Shown in pieces: positions 1 to 10,391 of a stretch of DNA of 64,000 bases; within the stretch, counting starts at the first letter, position 1; each line of letters starts with the position of its first letter. The stretch spans positions 806,001 through 870,000 of the forward strand of contig NZ_CP071798.1 of assembly GCF_017498505.1 (NCBI RefSeq). The letters are read 5' to 3'. Source of the stretch: Sporosarcina sp. Te-1. Its GTDB lineage: Bacteria; Bacillota; Bacilli; Bacillales_A; Planococcaceae. The notes beneath the pieces are model-generated. The model saw only the letters and a list, made by a program, of their open reading frames with translations, had not been told where the DNA came from and did not search any database. Position numbers and translations under genes: made by a program.

Positions 1-63
1 TGCACGATGGTATTCCAACCGATGAAGTTTTGAGTAATAATTCAAATAGTTACTAATGTTATG

Positions 64-91
64 TTGACTTTATTGAAAAATATGGTATAGT
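64..91 (+). promoter_or_regulatory. Probable vegetative promoter of the cold-shock gene
   Basis: A TTGACT -35 box at 64-69 and a TATAGT -10 box at 86-91 are separated by 16 bp, a good sigma-A match. Transcription would start near 98 and give a leader of about 150 nt, typical of cold-shock mRNAs. Confidence 0.6.
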
Positions 92-130
92 TACAGTAAC
101 AATAAAGTGAGATTTACCGAATGGAACGTA

Positions 131-214
131 TTCACGTATTACAAAAAGTGATCGGCGATCTCGGTACTTTTTGTAATATGTGAATTTTTTCATTGTGGGA
201 GAGTTCACGTATTA
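131..214 (+). promoter_or_regulatory. Structured 5' leader with two competing hairpins
   Basis: A 19-nt arm at 131-149 pairs with 166-184 with a single G-U exception, and the stem is followed by a run of six T. An 11-nt copy of the left arm recurs at 204-214. It can pair with the same right arm (174-184), so the two hairpins exclude each other. The leader ends just before a strong ribosome site (GGAGGT, 233-238). The pairing is visible in the sequence; control by temperature or attenuation is inference. Confidence 0.55.
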
Positions 215-244
215 GTTAAGTATTTATTATTTGGAGGTAGTAGG

Positions 245-445
245 ATGAAACAAGGTACGGTAAAGTGGTTCAACTCTGAAAAAGGCTTCGGATTCATCGA
301 AGTAGAAGGCGAAGATGATGTATTCGTACACTTCTCCGCAATTCAGGGAGACGGATTCAAAACTTTAGACGAAGGTCAACACGTTGAATTTGAAGTAGTA
401 GAAGGCAACCGTGGTCTTCAAGCTGCTAACGTTGTTAAACAATAA
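245..445 (+). CDS. Cold-shock protein, CspA/CspB family
   Basis: The 66-residue protein is a single cold-shock domain. It carries RNP1 (KGFGFIEV, about residues 13-20) and RNP2 (VFVHFSAI, about 26-33), the aromatic nucleic-acid-binding face of the family. It should bind single-stranded RNA/DNA and act as an RNA chaperone. The length equals B. subtilis CspB/CspC/CspD, but the sequence alone does not say which paralogue it is. Start is ATG 9 nt after GGAGGT. It is monocistronic, with a long structured leader and an efficient terminator. Confidence 0.97.
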   Translation: MKQGTVKWFNSEKGFGFIEVEGEDDVFVHFSAIQGDGFKTLDEGQHVEFEVVEGNRGLQAANVVKQ

Positions 446-455
446 TCTGTCAAAC

Positions 456-484
456 AAAGAGGCACCTTTCGGATGCCTCTTTTT
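456..484. terminator. Intrinsic terminator shared by convergent genes
   Basis: AGAGGCA (458-464) pairs with TGCCTCT (474-480), with A and T runs on either side, so it can work for the cold-shock gene and for the lipoprotein gene on the other strand. Confidence 0.8.
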
Positions 485-1170
485 CATGGCTTTGAAACTG
501 ACTCCAACGTGGATGTAATGACTAGCGGTTCCCCATCTGTCGTTTCCATAATGGATTCTCTTTTTACTTCTCCGATGCCTTCCACAAAATATTTCTTAAC
601 AATATACGACTTGTTTTCCGCGCCAATTATAGGTTCAGTCGATTGAACAACAAAGGCATGGTCGAAATTTTTATAGAAGGTCTCGACGGGCACATCCGTT
701 TCAACAATTTCCCATTGACCGAACGTTTGGCCCTTCTCGAACGGCTTGTGGAGGTACACGCCGACAGGTTCCATCTTTTTGATTTCTTCCAAGGTAGGAA
801 AATCAGTATTTGAATCAACTAAGTCATAACTTAACGTCGTGATCTGCTTCTCTCCAATTTCATACACATATTGCGCAATCGCATTTCCGTTATTTTCATG
901 AACGACAACATAGTTTTCATAAGGCATAGCAAAGTCAATATCCAACTCTGCATTATCCGCACCTTCCCCTTGGAAATGCGCCTTGGAACCATCCGGTAGG
1001 AAATAATCGAGTAATCCCTTATCAATTTTACGTGGGTTCTCCATTGTCTTATAAGGATCTGATGATTCTTCCGTATTGCCTGAATTATTAAATGCCGTAT
1101 TTTTATTGGAACAGCCTGCCATGCTAAGTGCAATGAGTAGGGAAGTCAATAAAATCGGGATCTTTTTCAT
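484..1170 (-). CDS. Putative lipoprotein of unknown function
   Basis: About 228 residues. A signal peptide (MKKIPILLTSLLIALSMAGC) ends in a lipobox (MAGC), so the mature protein should be a lipid-anchored surface protein. The body is acidic and contains no motif I recognise. I chose the ATG at 1170 over an upstream GTG at 1179 because AGGAG lies 8 nt before that ATG, whereas the GTG overlaps the ribosome site. It stands alone between the cold-shock and ABC-F genes. Expression and signal peptide look real; the function is unknown. Confidence 0.8.
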   Translation of the reverse strand: MKKIPILLTSLLIALSMAGCSNKNTAFNNSGNTEESSDPYKTMENPRKIDKGLLDYFLPDGSKAHFQGEGADNAELDIDFAMPYENYVVVHENNGNAIAQYVYEIGEKQITTLSYDLVDSNTDFPTLEEIKKMEPVGVYLHKPFEKGQTFGQWEIVETDVPVETFYKNFDHAFVVQSTEPIIGAENKSYIVKKYFVEGIGEVKRESIMETTDGEPLVITSTLESVSKP

Positions 1171-1230
1171 GCACTCCACTCCTTTTCTCTTAGAGTGCCC
1201 GAAGAAATCCCGTTTATCCCACTACATAAG

Positions 1231-1263
1231 AAAAACCGCTTTCCTCCATAAGGAAAACGGTTT
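1231..1263 (-). terminator. Terminator of the ABC-F gene
   Basis: AAACCG-containing arms at 1233-1245 and 1251-1263 form a hairpin, followed on the minus strand by a T run, six bases after the ABC-F stop codon. Confidence 0.75.
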
Positions 1264-1268
1264 GACTG

Positions 1269-2975
<1,707 letters not shown>

Positions 2976-2978
2976 TCA

Positions 2979-3233
2979 TCAAGAGGAGATTGTTGAATTT
3001 TTGAGCCGCTTGCGGTTACGATAAGCTTGCAGCGTGCCTAACTCCTTATTGAGTAAATATTCCATTCGCACATAATCTTTTCGGGCAGGTATTTCATTCA
3101 CATCTATTCCTGACGACGAAAATATGAAATAATAGTCAGCGACTCTTCGAAACAGGAAGACAGTAGAAGGATATTTATCGAACACGCATTTGATTTGATA
3201 TTTACGGCTATAAGCCCAATGATCAATCTTCAT
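2979..3233 (-). CDS. Small conserved-looking hypothetical protein
   Basis: An 84-residue basic, aromatic-rich protein starting MKIDHWAYSRKY. I do not recognise a family. Coding is supported by AAAGGATG just upstream of the ATG at 3233 and by its placement as a separate unit between two clear genes. A longer reading to 3563 runs into the oppositely oriented transporter gene and is discarded. A second in-frame ATG at 3242 overlaps the ribosome site. Confidence 0.6.
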   Translation of the reverse strand: MKIDHWAYSRKYQIKCVFDKYPSTVFLFRRVADYYFIFSSSGIDVNEIPARKDYVRMEYLLNKELGTLQAYRNRKRLKNSTISS

Positions 3234-3312
3234 TTCTATCATCCTTTCACGATTTATTATACGTGGAAAAGGATGGAAACACAAGTTCGCAAGGTGAAGG
3301 AGCACTCCTAGA

Positions 3313-4497
3313 ATGACAAAAAGAAAACAAGCAATCCTTATTATTCTTGGTATTTTTATGGTAGCCGTCAATATGAGGCCGGCGATCACTTCCATCGGCC
3401 CGATGCTGGATACAATTAGGGACCAATTGAACCTATCGAACACACAAGTCAGTGCGCTGACTTCATTGCCTGTCCTGTGCATGGGGATTTTTGCCACATT
3501 AGCCCCAGTGCTGAACCGGAAACTTGGCCTTGTCAAATCTGTATTGGTTATGCTTTTCATCATTGGCTTGTTGACGGCCGTTAGGGGAGTGAACGATAGT
3601 TATGCGGTTCTCCTGTTGACTGCCTTTGGGATTGGGATTTCCATTGCCGTGATCGGCCCATTGCTTTCCGCTATGATTAAGCAGAAATTTCCGGAGCGCG
3701 CTGCATCCATCATTAGCGTTTATTCGTTCGGGATGGGAGTTGGTGCCTCTGTCAGTGCTGGACTGACGGCGTACGTATATGAATCGACTGCATCCTATCG
3801 AATTGCCCTCGGCATCTGGTCCATTCTGGCGATCGCCGGCATTCTATTTTGGCTGGCAGCAACAAGAGGAGAAGTTCAAATCCAACAACAAAACGGTAAT
3901 GACTCGCGAACAACCGGTATCTCTCCATGGAAAACCCCGAAAGCTTGGATTTTTCTCCTGTTTTTCGGATTGCAGGCATCGACTTTCTTCGCAATCATTA
4001 CATGGGTCGTGCCGGTTGTGACGGCGAATGGCTTCACTTTGCTTCGCGCCAGCTCATTGCTCAGCATGATGACCATCATTCAGATAATCTTTAACTTGTT
4101 GTTCCCGCTCTTGATTGGACGTTTTCCTGCAAGACGGTTCTGGCTGTTAGTTATCCTCCTGTCCGGCTTAATAGGCGTTGGATTCATCGCGACAGGAAGC
4201 CCATCACTGACTTGGATCGGCGCATTTATTCTCGGAATTCCTCTAGGCGGCCTATTTCCGATTGCTTTACTGCTCCCGCTGGATGAAACGGAAACCGCTT
4301 CAGAGACCAATGATTGGACAGCGATGATGCAGACAGGCGGATATATTATGGCGGGGATTCTGCCATTGCTAATAGGAGTCCTTTATGATCTTACAAGCAA
4401 TCATCAAAATACATTGCTGATCATTGCAGCTTTCTTTCTCCTGATGATCGTGCTGACCTTTTTTATCGGAAACGGCAAGCGGCAACATCAGTTGTAA
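3313..4497 (+). CDS. MFS transporter, CynX/NimT (YycB-like) family
   Basis: 394 residues and about 12 hydrophobic segments. The N-terminus (MVAVNMRPAITSIGPML) and the LGLVKS loop between helices 2 and 3 are typical of the CynX group, which contains cyanate, 2-nitroimidazole and related exporters. Substrate cannot be read from sequence. Start is the ATG 10 nt after GGAG. It is a single gene ending at a strong bidirectional terminator shared with msrA. Confidence 0.88.
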   Translation: MTKRKQAILIILGIFMVAVNMRPAITSIGPMLDTIRDQLNLSNTQVSALTSLPVLCMGIFATLAPVLNRKLGLVKSVLVMLFIIGLLTAVRGVNDSYAVLLLTAFGIGISIAVIGPLLSAMIKQKFPERAASIISVYSFGMGVGASVSAGLTAYVYESTASYRIALGIWSILAIAGILFWLAATRGEVQIQQQNGNDSRTTGISPWKTPKAWIFLLFFGLQASTFFAIITWVVPVVTANGFTLLRASSLLSMMTIIQIIFNLLFPLLIGRFPARRFWLLVILLSGLIGVGFIATGSPSLTWIGAFILGIPLGGLFPIALLLPLDETETASETNDWTAMMQTGGYIMAGILPLLIGVLYDLTSNHQNTLLIIAAFFLLMIVLTFFIGNGKRQHQL

Positions 4498-4501
4498 TGA
4501 T

Positions 4502-4537
4502 AAAGAGCAGGAGCCTGTCAATCGGCTCCTGCTCTTT
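4502..4537. terminator. Strong bidirectional terminator
   Basis: A 14-bp perfect stem (4502-4515 with 4524-4537) has an 8-nt loop and A/T ends on both sides, between the convergent transporter and msrA genes. Confidence 0.85.
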
Positions 4538-4540
4538 ACT

Positions 4541-5077
4541 TTATTTCAACCAATGATTCGCAAGAAATTCATCTCGGCCCGACTTGGCACGGTCTTCCTC
4601 ATAGTGGGCTTTTTCTTTCCTATAATAATCCTGATGATAATCTTCCGCACGATAAAACCGTTTGGCAGGGCGAATGGCGGTCACAATCGGCTTATTAAAG
4701 CGGCCGCTTTGTTGCAGGGCATCCTTTGAAATCTCCGCCAATTGCCGCTGCTTGTCCGTGTAATAGAAAATGGCGGTTGAATACGAATGTCCTCGATCAT
4801 GGAATTGCCCCCCTGCATCCGTCGGGTCAATTTGCTGCCAATATACATCGAGTAATTTTTCATACGGAAACACGGCTGGGTCAAAGGTGATTTCGACCAC
4901 CTCCAAATGTCCAGACGCTCCGCCTTTTACATCTTCGTATGTAGGGTTTTCCACATGTCCTCCCATATAGCCCGAAACAACATCGACGATACCGTCCCAC
5001 TCTTTAAACGGTTTCACCATACACCAAAAGCAGCCTCCCGCAAACGCTGCCTTCTCAAATTTTTCTTCTCTAGGCAT
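4541..5077 (-). CDS. msrA: Peptide-methionine (S)-S-oxide reductase MsrA
   Basis: 178 residues, the normal length for a single-domain MsrA. The catalytic cysteine is in [10 protein letters not shown] near residue 14. Family landmarks [24 protein letters not shown] and [16 protein letters not shown] follow. It reduces methionine-S-sulfoxide in oxidised proteins using thioredoxin. No MsrB domain is fused and no msrB gene is adjacent. Start is the ATG at 5077, 8 nt after GGAGGG; the upstream 42-codon extension has no ribosome site. Confidence 0.95.
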   Translation of the reverse strand: MPREEKFEKAAFAGGCFWCMVKPFKEWDGIVDVVSGYMGGHVENPTYEDVKGGASGHLEVVEITFDPAVFPYEKLLDVYWQQIDPTDAGGQFHDRGHSYSTAIFYYTDKQRQLAEISKDALQQSGRFNKPIVTAIRPAKRFYRAEDYHQDYYRKEKAHYEEDRAKSGRDEFLANHWLK

Positions 5078-5147
5078 GCTATCGACCCTCCAGTCAATCA
5101 ATTTACTTTCTATTGTATCATGTTTTGTCCTTTTCGCTTTCCCAATA

Positions 5148-5175
5148 TAAAAACAAGGACGCGATAGCGTCCTTG
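5148..5175 (-). terminator. Terminator of the YjcZ-type gene
   Basis: CAAGGACGC (5154-5162) and GCGTCCTTG (5167-5175) form a 9-bp stem with a GATA loop, followed on the minus strand by five T. Confidence 0.8.
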
Positions 5176-5215
5176 CCTTTAAAGGGGGCGTATGAATGGT
5201 CACCAGCTATTTACT

Positions 5216-5323
5216 TCAATAAATAAAAGATGCCCCTACAATGATCAACAAAATAAAGAGGACCACAATCAGTACGAAAGATGAGCCGTAGCCTCCGCCG
5301 CCGCCGCAATACTCATTTCCCAT
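5216..5323 (-). CDS. YjcZ-type sporulation peptide
   Basis: A 35-residue peptide: a short polar start with Cys (MGNEYCGGGGGYGSS), then one hydrophobic helix (FVLIVVLFILLIIVGASFIY). This Gly-rich plus single-helix layout is that of the small YjcZ/YuzJ-like sporulation proteins of Bacillales. GGAGGTG precedes the ATG at 5323 and a dedicated terminator follows. It probably sits in a spore or mother-cell membrane; its role is unknown. Longer readings to 5593 have no supporting start signal. Confidence 0.85.
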   Translation of the reverse strand: MGNEYCGGGGGYGSSFVLIVVLFILLIIVGASFIY

Positions 5324-5492
5324 ATTCAACACCTCCTTTTCTATTAACGTATGCAGCAGTACGCATTTGTGAAGTGATAAATGCCTTGAGGACTTGTAAC
5401 ATGCTATACTAATCTTAGTGTTGGCGGAACCCGTCCAAACTTCATTCGTCCTACAATACATATGTAAATCACAGTTCGGAGGAGTCAATCGA

Positions 5493-6449
5493 ATGGAAGA
5501 ACAATACGAAGGACCTTTACCTCGGAGAAGGAGAAGAAAGAAGCTCCGCATAGGCAGGGTCATTCTTACGCTGCTCATATTTTTCTTTCTCATAGCAAGC
5601 TGTTATTCCTATTTTCAATTTAATGCAGGAAAATCGATGGCGAAGGGACACGAAATTGATCCGGGACCATTTAAAGGGGATCTGGTTGATCCAAAGAACC
5701 CTTCGGTCGAGAACTTTCTTCTTCTCGGCATTGACGATGATGGCAGCGGACGCTCCCGGACAGACACGATGATGGTCTTGTCATGGGATAAGAAAGAGGG
5801 GAAGATGCGTCTGATCTCATTTATGCGAGATATTTACGCTGATATTCCTGGATATAAATCGTACAAATTAAATACAGCTTATTATTTAGGCGGCGTGCAA
5901 ACCGCGAAGGATACGATTTCAGGCATGTTCGACATCCCTCTCCATCATTATGCGATTATTGATTTCGACAATTTCGAAGCGATCGTAGATGCAGCCTTCC
6001 CTGGCGGGATCGAAATGGATGTGGAGAAGGAAATGTCTGAGAAGATAGGTGTGACGCTTACGCCGGGCATCCATCAGCTAAACGGCAAAGAGTTGCTGGG
6101 GTATGCCCGTTTCCGAGCCGATGCAGAAGGTGATTTCGGCAGGGTGGCAAGGCAGCAAAAAGTGATCTCAGCGGTGAAAGAAGAGGCTTTGCGACCGGGT
6201 ATGCTGCTGCATGTTCCGAAACTGGCAGGTGCCGTTTCCGGCTTTGTCCAAACGGACTTAAGCACGAAGGATGAGCTCACTCGTGCCCTCACGGTCATGA
6301 TGAATCGGGGAGCAAAGATTGACACGATGACGGTTCCAGTGGAAGGCTCCTATTCGTTTAACTCCTATGCACACGCAGGTTCCGTTATTGAACTGGATTT
6401 GCAAAAAAACAAAGATGCGATTGCTGAATTTCTTCAGCAAAAGGAATAA
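5493..6449 (+). CDS. LytR-CpsA-Psr (LCP) family cell-wall polymer ligase
   Basis: 318 residues: a basic N-terminal tail (RRRRRKKLR), one membrane helix, then an extracellular LCP domain. Family signatures include LLLGIDDDGSGRSRTDTMMV, a conserved FMRDIY, KLNTAYYLGG and GYARFRADAEGDFGRVARQQ; their Arg and Asp residues bind pyrophosphate lipid. LCP enzymes move teichoic acid or other anionic polymers from lipid carriers to peptidoglycan. The paralogue (TagT/U/V-like) cannot be assigned. CGGAGGAG lies 8 nt before the ATG. The next gene starts 16 nt downstream, so the two are probably co-transcribed. Confidence 0.92.
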   Translation: MEEQYEGPLPRRRRRKKLRIGRVILTLLIFFFLIASCYSYFQFNAGKSMAKGHEIDPGPFKGDLVDPKNPSVENFLLLGIDDDGSGRSRTDTMMVLSWDKKEGKMRLISFMRDIYADIPGYKSYKLNTAYYLGGVQTAKDTISGMFDIPLHHYAIIDFDNFEAIVDAAFPGGIEMDVEKEMSEKIGVTLTPGIHQLNGKELLGYARFRADAEGDFGRVARQQKVISAVKEEALRPGMLLHVPKLAGAVSGFVQTDLSTKDELTRALTVMMNRGAKIDTMTVPVEGSYSFNSYAHAGSVIELDLQKNKDAIAEFLQQKE

Positions 6450-6464
6450 ACAAGGAGAGGGCAG

Positions 6465-7673
6465 ATGGAATTGAACGATCAAAAAAATGCTCAACCAGGC
6501 CGGCAGATCGGCAATCATCGAATCATCGCGTTTTTAGGAGGTCGCAGCACTCTGTACGTACTCGGTCTTCTCTTGCTAATAGGACTGATCATTTTCGTCT
6601 ACAGCAAGGTCGCGTTTGTTTTTTACCCCATCAAAGTGTTTTTCTCAACAGTCGTCTTGCCGATTATCCTGGCAACAATCGCTTATTACATTTTACGACC
6701 GATCTTGCGATTGCTGGAACGGCTCCGTATTCCAAGGGTGTGGGGCATCCTCATTATTTTCGTCGGCTTGATCGGACTCATCACATTGCTCGTTGTGCTT
6801 GTGTTCCCGTTTTTGAAAGACCAGTTCACCAATCTGGTAGATGAGTTTCCATCCTATTTTCAACAGATGGTCATCAAAATCGATTTGTTTCTACGAAATT
6901 CCATTTTCTCTTCCTATTATGAAGGCTTAAATTTCAACATCAATTCCTTGTTGGATAAAGAGCTGGGGGAAATCGGAAAAATGTTCACTGAAACAATCGG
7001 CGGCATTGCGTCTGGCATCACCTCGTTCATCTCGGCATTGACAGGATTTGTCCTTGCAATCGTCACTGTGCCGTTTATCCTGTTCTATTTATTGAAAGAC
7101 GGGGAGAAGCTGCCGGCGTTCATTAAGAAAATGTTGCCGCCTCGTTTCCGAGATGACGCGGAGGAAATCTTCAAAGATGCCGACCACCAAATCAGTGCGT
7201 ATATCCAAGGCCAAATTCTAGTAGCTATCTGTATCGGCATTATGGTGTCGATCGGTTTTCAAGTGATCGGCATGAAATATGCGTTGCTGCTCGGTGTTCT
7301 TGCGATGTTTACTAGCGTCGTGCCTTACTTGGGACCGATTATCGCCATTACCCCTGCAGTGATTATTGCTATCGTAACTTCGCCTTTCATGCTGGTAAAA
7401 TTGGCGGTCGTTTGGACCATCGTCCAGTTAGTGGACGGGAAGTTCATTTCTCCGCAAATCATGGGGAAATCGTTAAAGATCCATCCAATTACGATCATTT
7501 TCGTCTTGTTATCTGCAGGCTCGTTATTCGGCGTTCCCGGCGTGATACTGGGTATACCAGGATATGCGTTGTTGAAAGTTTTCCTCACCCATCTATTTCA
7601 ATTGTATAAAGTGCGGTATAACAAATTCGAGAATGATGAAACAATGTATTATGAGGGTGTAAAAGAAGAGTAA
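6465..7673 (+). CDS. AI-2E (PerM/YdbI-like) family membrane protein
   Basis: 402 residues with seven or eight hydrophobic segments, a long amphipathic stretch around residues 120-180 and the C-terminal signature PxVxxIPGYALLKV-like helix. The family contains AI-2 exporter-like, Na+/H+ antiporter-like and uncharacterised permeases, so the substrate is open. AGGAGAGGG precedes the ATG. It sits 16 nt after the LCP gene and ends at a good terminator, which suggests an envelope-related two-gene operon. Confidence 0.88.
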   Translation: MELNDQKNAQPGRQIGNHRIIAFLGGRSTLYVLGLLLLIGLIIFVYSKVAFVFYPIKVFFSTVVLPIILATIAYYILRPILRLLERLRIPRVWGILIIFVGLIGLITLLVVLVFPFLKDQFTNLVDEFPSYFQQMVIKIDLFLRNSIFSSYYEGLNFNINSLLDKELGEIGKMFTETIGGIASGITSFISALTGFVLAIVTVPFILFYLLKDGEKLPAFIKKMLPPRFRDDAEEIFKDADHQISAYIQGQILVAICIGIMVSIGFQVIGMKYALLLGVLAMFTSVVPYLGPIIAITPAVIIAIVTSPFMLVKLAVVWTIVQLVDGKFISPQIMGKSLKIHPITIIFVLLSAGSLFGVPGVILGIPGYALLKVFLTHLFQLYKVRYNKFENDETMYYEGVKEE

Positions 7674-7681
7674 ATAGAAAT

Positions 7682-7730
7682 AAGGAAGCAGGTGGCTGAG
7701 GGAACCCCTACCACTGTGCTTCCTTTTTTT
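7682..7730 (+). terminator. Terminator after the LCP/AI-2E operon
   Basis: AAGGAAGCA (7682-7690) and TGCTTCCTT (7717-7725) enclose a shorter inner pairing and are followed by seven T. It overlaps the last codons of the convergent regulator gene. Confidence 0.8.
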
Positions 7731-8706
7731 ATTCTGTCTCGTAGATGATTCGTCCCATGGAGGATAAATCATAACCGCCTAAGGATTCCAGTTCATTTCG
7801 AAAGGACATGGATTGAAGAATCGCTTGAAGTGATTCACGCAGTCGAACATTCTCTTCCGTTTTGAACAGGACAATATCGTATTGTTCCTGAATGAGCGGG
7901 ATGAAATCCACACCAGTTAACTGTGCCGCTTTCTCAATGCCAACACCAACATCCGCTTTCCCGGCCGCAACCTTCGCCGCAACCGCTATGTGATTCAGTT
8001 CCTCAGTTTTATAGCCCGGAATAGACTTTGCGGAAATCCCTTCCATACGCAGCTTTTCATCGAGTAAAACTCTTGCTCCTGACCCTTTCTCGCGATTCGC
8101 GATCGTCAAGCCGGGCATCTTGAAATCACGCCACCCGCTTAATCCCTTTGGATTCCCTTTTTGGACATAGAGGCCGGCAGTGCGGAAAAGAAGGTTGACA
8201 ACCATATAGGAGTGGCCGACCAGCATTCGTTTAACATACGGGATATTGTATGTCCCCGTGTCGCCATCAAATAAATGGAGGCTGACCAAATCCGCCTCGC
8301 CGCGGTACATCGACACAAGGCTATTAAGGCTCCCTGTATAGGAACGCAAGGGGCGATAACCGCTTTTTCCTTTCTCAATGGCATTTGCCAATAGATCTAA
8401 GCTGATGTCTTGCCCGCTTATAATCAATTGGTATTCTGATCGTGGAGGGGGAGAGGCTCGGTTTGCCGTAACAGAAGGGCTTGCAGACACTTTCAATACT
8501 TCTGATTGTTGGTTGCTTCGATTCGCCTGACCGCTTTTCGAACTCTCTTTATAGGCCTCCAAATCTTCTTCATCAATTCTCATTTGCCTTCCAACCCGGT
8601 ATGCTCGCAAATCCCCTTTTTTGATCAAGTCATAGACGGTCAGCTTAGAAACTTTCAACATATCTGCAATTTCTTCTGTTGTATAGGAAACGGTTTGATT
8701 GTTCAT
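7729..8706 (-). CDS. HTH regulator with PBP-like ligand domain, probable molybdate-locus regulator
   Basis: 325 residues in two parts. Residues 1-55 form an excisionase/MerR-like helix-turn-helix (YTTEEIADMLKVSKLTVYDLI...AYRVGRQMRI). After a polar linker, about residues 90-325 form a periplasmic-binding-protein-like domain of the type found in one-component molybdate/tungstate regulators and MoeA-related proteins. It is transcribed away from modABC, the usual place for a regulator of that operon. The ligand, most likely molybdate, is inferred from family and context. ATG follows AGGAGG. Confidence 0.82.
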   Translation of the reverse strand: MNNQTVSYTTEEIADMLKVSKLTVYDLIKKGDLRAYRVGRQMRIDEEDLEAYKESSKSGQANRSNQQSEVLKVSASPSVTANRASPPPRSEYQLIISGQDISLDLLANAIEKGKSGYRPLRSYTGSLNSLVSMYRGEADLVSLHLFDGDTGTYNIPYVKRMLVGHSYMVVNLLFRTAGLYVQKGNPKGLSGWRDFKMPGLTIANREKGSGARVLLDEKLRMEGISAKSIPGYKTEELNHIAVAAKVAAGKADVGVGIEKAAQLTGVDFIPLIQEQYDIVLFKTEENVRLRESLQAILQSMSFRNELESLGGYDLSSMGRIIYETE

Positions 8707-8790
8707 CCATCCATCCTCCTTCCGTTCAAATATAAAATTGTTGTATACTTATTGTCGCTTACTACCCTATGAAAAGTAAAGTGAACAATC

Positions 8791-8851
8791 TAATTATAAG
8801 TTAATTCATTTAATTATAACTAGATATAAATAGTTATAATATGTTATAACT
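8791..8851. promoter_or_regulatory. Phased direct repeats and palindrome upstream of modA
   Basis: The 9-mer TA(A/G)TTATAA occurs at 8791, 8811 and 8831, exactly 20 bp apart (two helical turns). A related GTTATAA copy at 8843 completes the palindrome AGTTATAA-TATG-TTATAACT (8832-8851). The last copy contains TATAAT (8835-8840), a likely -10 box. The arrangement looks like an operator array for the divergent HTH/PBP-like regulator. Binding is inference. Confidence 0.55.
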
Positions 8852-8892
8852 GATATTGAATACATAAAGATGAATATAGGGAGAGTGGCTTG

Positions 8893-9678
8893 GTGAGGAA
8901 GACGTTATTGTTTTTTTGTATATGTTGTTGTGTGGCGTTACTTGGGGCTTGCAACGAGGAATCGGAAGAAAGCGATAAACCTTCGGCAGAGCGTACGGAA
9001 ATTATGGTATCGGCTGCAGCAAGTTTGACAGACGCCTTAACTGAGTTGCAAAAGACATTTGAAACCGAGCATCCAGACATCCGATTGTCTTTTAACTTCG
9101 GCAGTTCCGGCAAACTGGCCACTCAAATTGAGCAAGGCGCACCTGCTGATGTTTTTTTATCTGCAAGCGAGCAGGATATGAACCGTCTGGAAAAGGCCAA
9201 TTTGATTGACAAGGACAGCCGTATCGACTTTACGAATAATACATTAGTATTAATAGCAGAGAAGAATAGGAAAGGCGGTCCAAACTCCTTCGCTGCAATT
9301 GATCCATCCGAGCTGCAGCATCTCGCAATCGGCGAACCAGAAAGTGTGCCGGCCGGCCGCTATTCGAAACAAGTTCTTGAAGAGCTTGGATTATGGGAAT
9401 CACTTCATGGAAAACTGGTCTTTGGTTCGGATGTCAGGCAAGTGTTGACCCATGTAGAAATGGGGAATGCAGATTATGGCATTGTCTATTCCAGCGATGC
9501 GGCCATCTCGAAGAAAGTGAGAGTACTGGCGACTGCTGATGAGGATTGGCATGCACCTATCGTTTATCCGGGGGCGGTCGTGAAGAAGACGGAACATCCA
9601 GAAGAAGCGCAAGCGTTCCTAGAGTTTTTGACGGGGGAAGAAGGAACAATCATCCTACGTACGTACGGTTTTCAATAA
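8893..9678 (+). CDS. modA: Molybdate ABC transporter, substrate-binding lipoprotein ModA
   Basis: About 261 residues. A lipoprotein signal ends in LLGAC. The ModA pattern follows: VSAAASLTDALTEL, FNFGSSGKLATQIEQGAPADVFLSAS, and a conserved GNADYGIVYSSDA near the C-terminus. It captures molybdate or tungstate outside the cell. Start is GTG at 8893 or the adjacent TTG at 8890; GGGAGAG suits either, and I prefer GTG for its 8-nt spacing. It is the first gene of modABC, with modB 20 nt downstream. Confidence 0.93.
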   Translation: MRKTLLFFCICCCVALLGACNEESEESDKPSAERTEIMVSAAASLTDALTELQKTFETEHPDIRLSFNFGSSGKLATQIEQGAPADVFLSASEQDMNRLEKANLIDKDSRIDFTNNTLVLIAEKNRKGGPNSFAAIDPSELQHLAIGEPESVPAGRYSKQVLEELGLWESLHGKLVFGSDVRQVLTHVEMGNADYGIVYSSDAAISKKVRVLATADEDWHAPIVYPGAVVKKTEHPEEAQAFLEFLTGEEGTIILRTYGFQ

Positions 9679-9698
9679 CAGGGGAGGAGGCGGCGATC

Positions 9699-10391
9699 AT
9701 GGCGTTAACAGATTATACACCTTTGTTTTTATCGCTGAAAGTAGCAGCGATTTCCACGATAATTGTCTTTGTTGCGGGCGTCTTTGTTGCGCATTTGTTT
9801 GCTAGAAGACAATTTTTCGGTAAAAGTGTCATCGAATCCTTTTTCCTGCTGCCGCTCGTCCTGCCGCCGACCGTCGTAGGATTCGGGCTGCTTCTTTTGT
9901 TCGGCAAGAATGGCTGGCTGGGCAAGTGGCTTCTGGAGTGGTTTGACGTCCAGATCGTCTTTTCCTGGATCGGTGCCGTCATCGCTTCGATTGTTGTTTC
10001 CTTCCCTTTAATGTATCAAAGCGCTGCCGCGGCATTCGAGAATGTGGATCACCGTCTGGAAAATGCTGCCCGGACGATGGGCGCATCCAATTGGCGGGTC
10101 TTTTGGACAATCGCTTTCCCGCTTGCATGGCCGGGTTTACTGGCTGGTCTCGTATTGTCATTCGCCAGAGGGCTGGGGGAATTCGGGGCAACACTCATGC
10201 TGGCGGGATACATACCAGGAAAAACAGATACAATCCCTATGGCGATCTATTTTGCCGTCGAATCGGGCCATATGGAAAAAGCCACCTTCTGGGTCGTCAT
10301 CATTGTTGCCCTCGGTTTCAGTACTATCACATGGCTGAATTGGTGGAGCAAACGAAACATGAGGCGGTTCACGAATGAAAAGGGCAGGTGA
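9699..10391 (+). CDS. modB: Molybdate ABC transporter permease ModB
   Basis: 230 residues and about five or six membrane helices. The EAA loop reads ENAARTMGASNWRVFWTIAFPLAWPGL in outline, and ARGLGEFGATLMLAG is the ModB/CysT signature. It forms the membrane channel with ModA and ModC. GGGGAGGAGG precedes the ATG at 9699; the longer upstream reading overlaps modA. Its stop overlaps the modC start, which implies coupled translation. Confidence 0.95.
   Translation: MALTDYTPLFLSLKVAAISTIIVFVAGVFVAHLFARRQFFGKSVIESFFLLPLVLPPTVVGFGLLLLFGKNGWLGKWLLEWFDVQIVFSWIGAVIASIVVSFPLMYQSAAAAFENVDHRLENAARTMGASNWRVFWTIAFPLAWPGLLAGLVLSFARGLGEFGATLMLAGYIPGKTDTIPMAIYFAVESGHMEKATFWVVIIVALGFSTITWLNWWSKRNMRRFTNEKGR

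Noticed and set aside
2979..3563. A 194-residue protein from the longest reading of the small gene
   Set aside because: Its N-terminal half is antisense to the MFS gene and has no start signal; the ATG at 3233 has a ribosome site.
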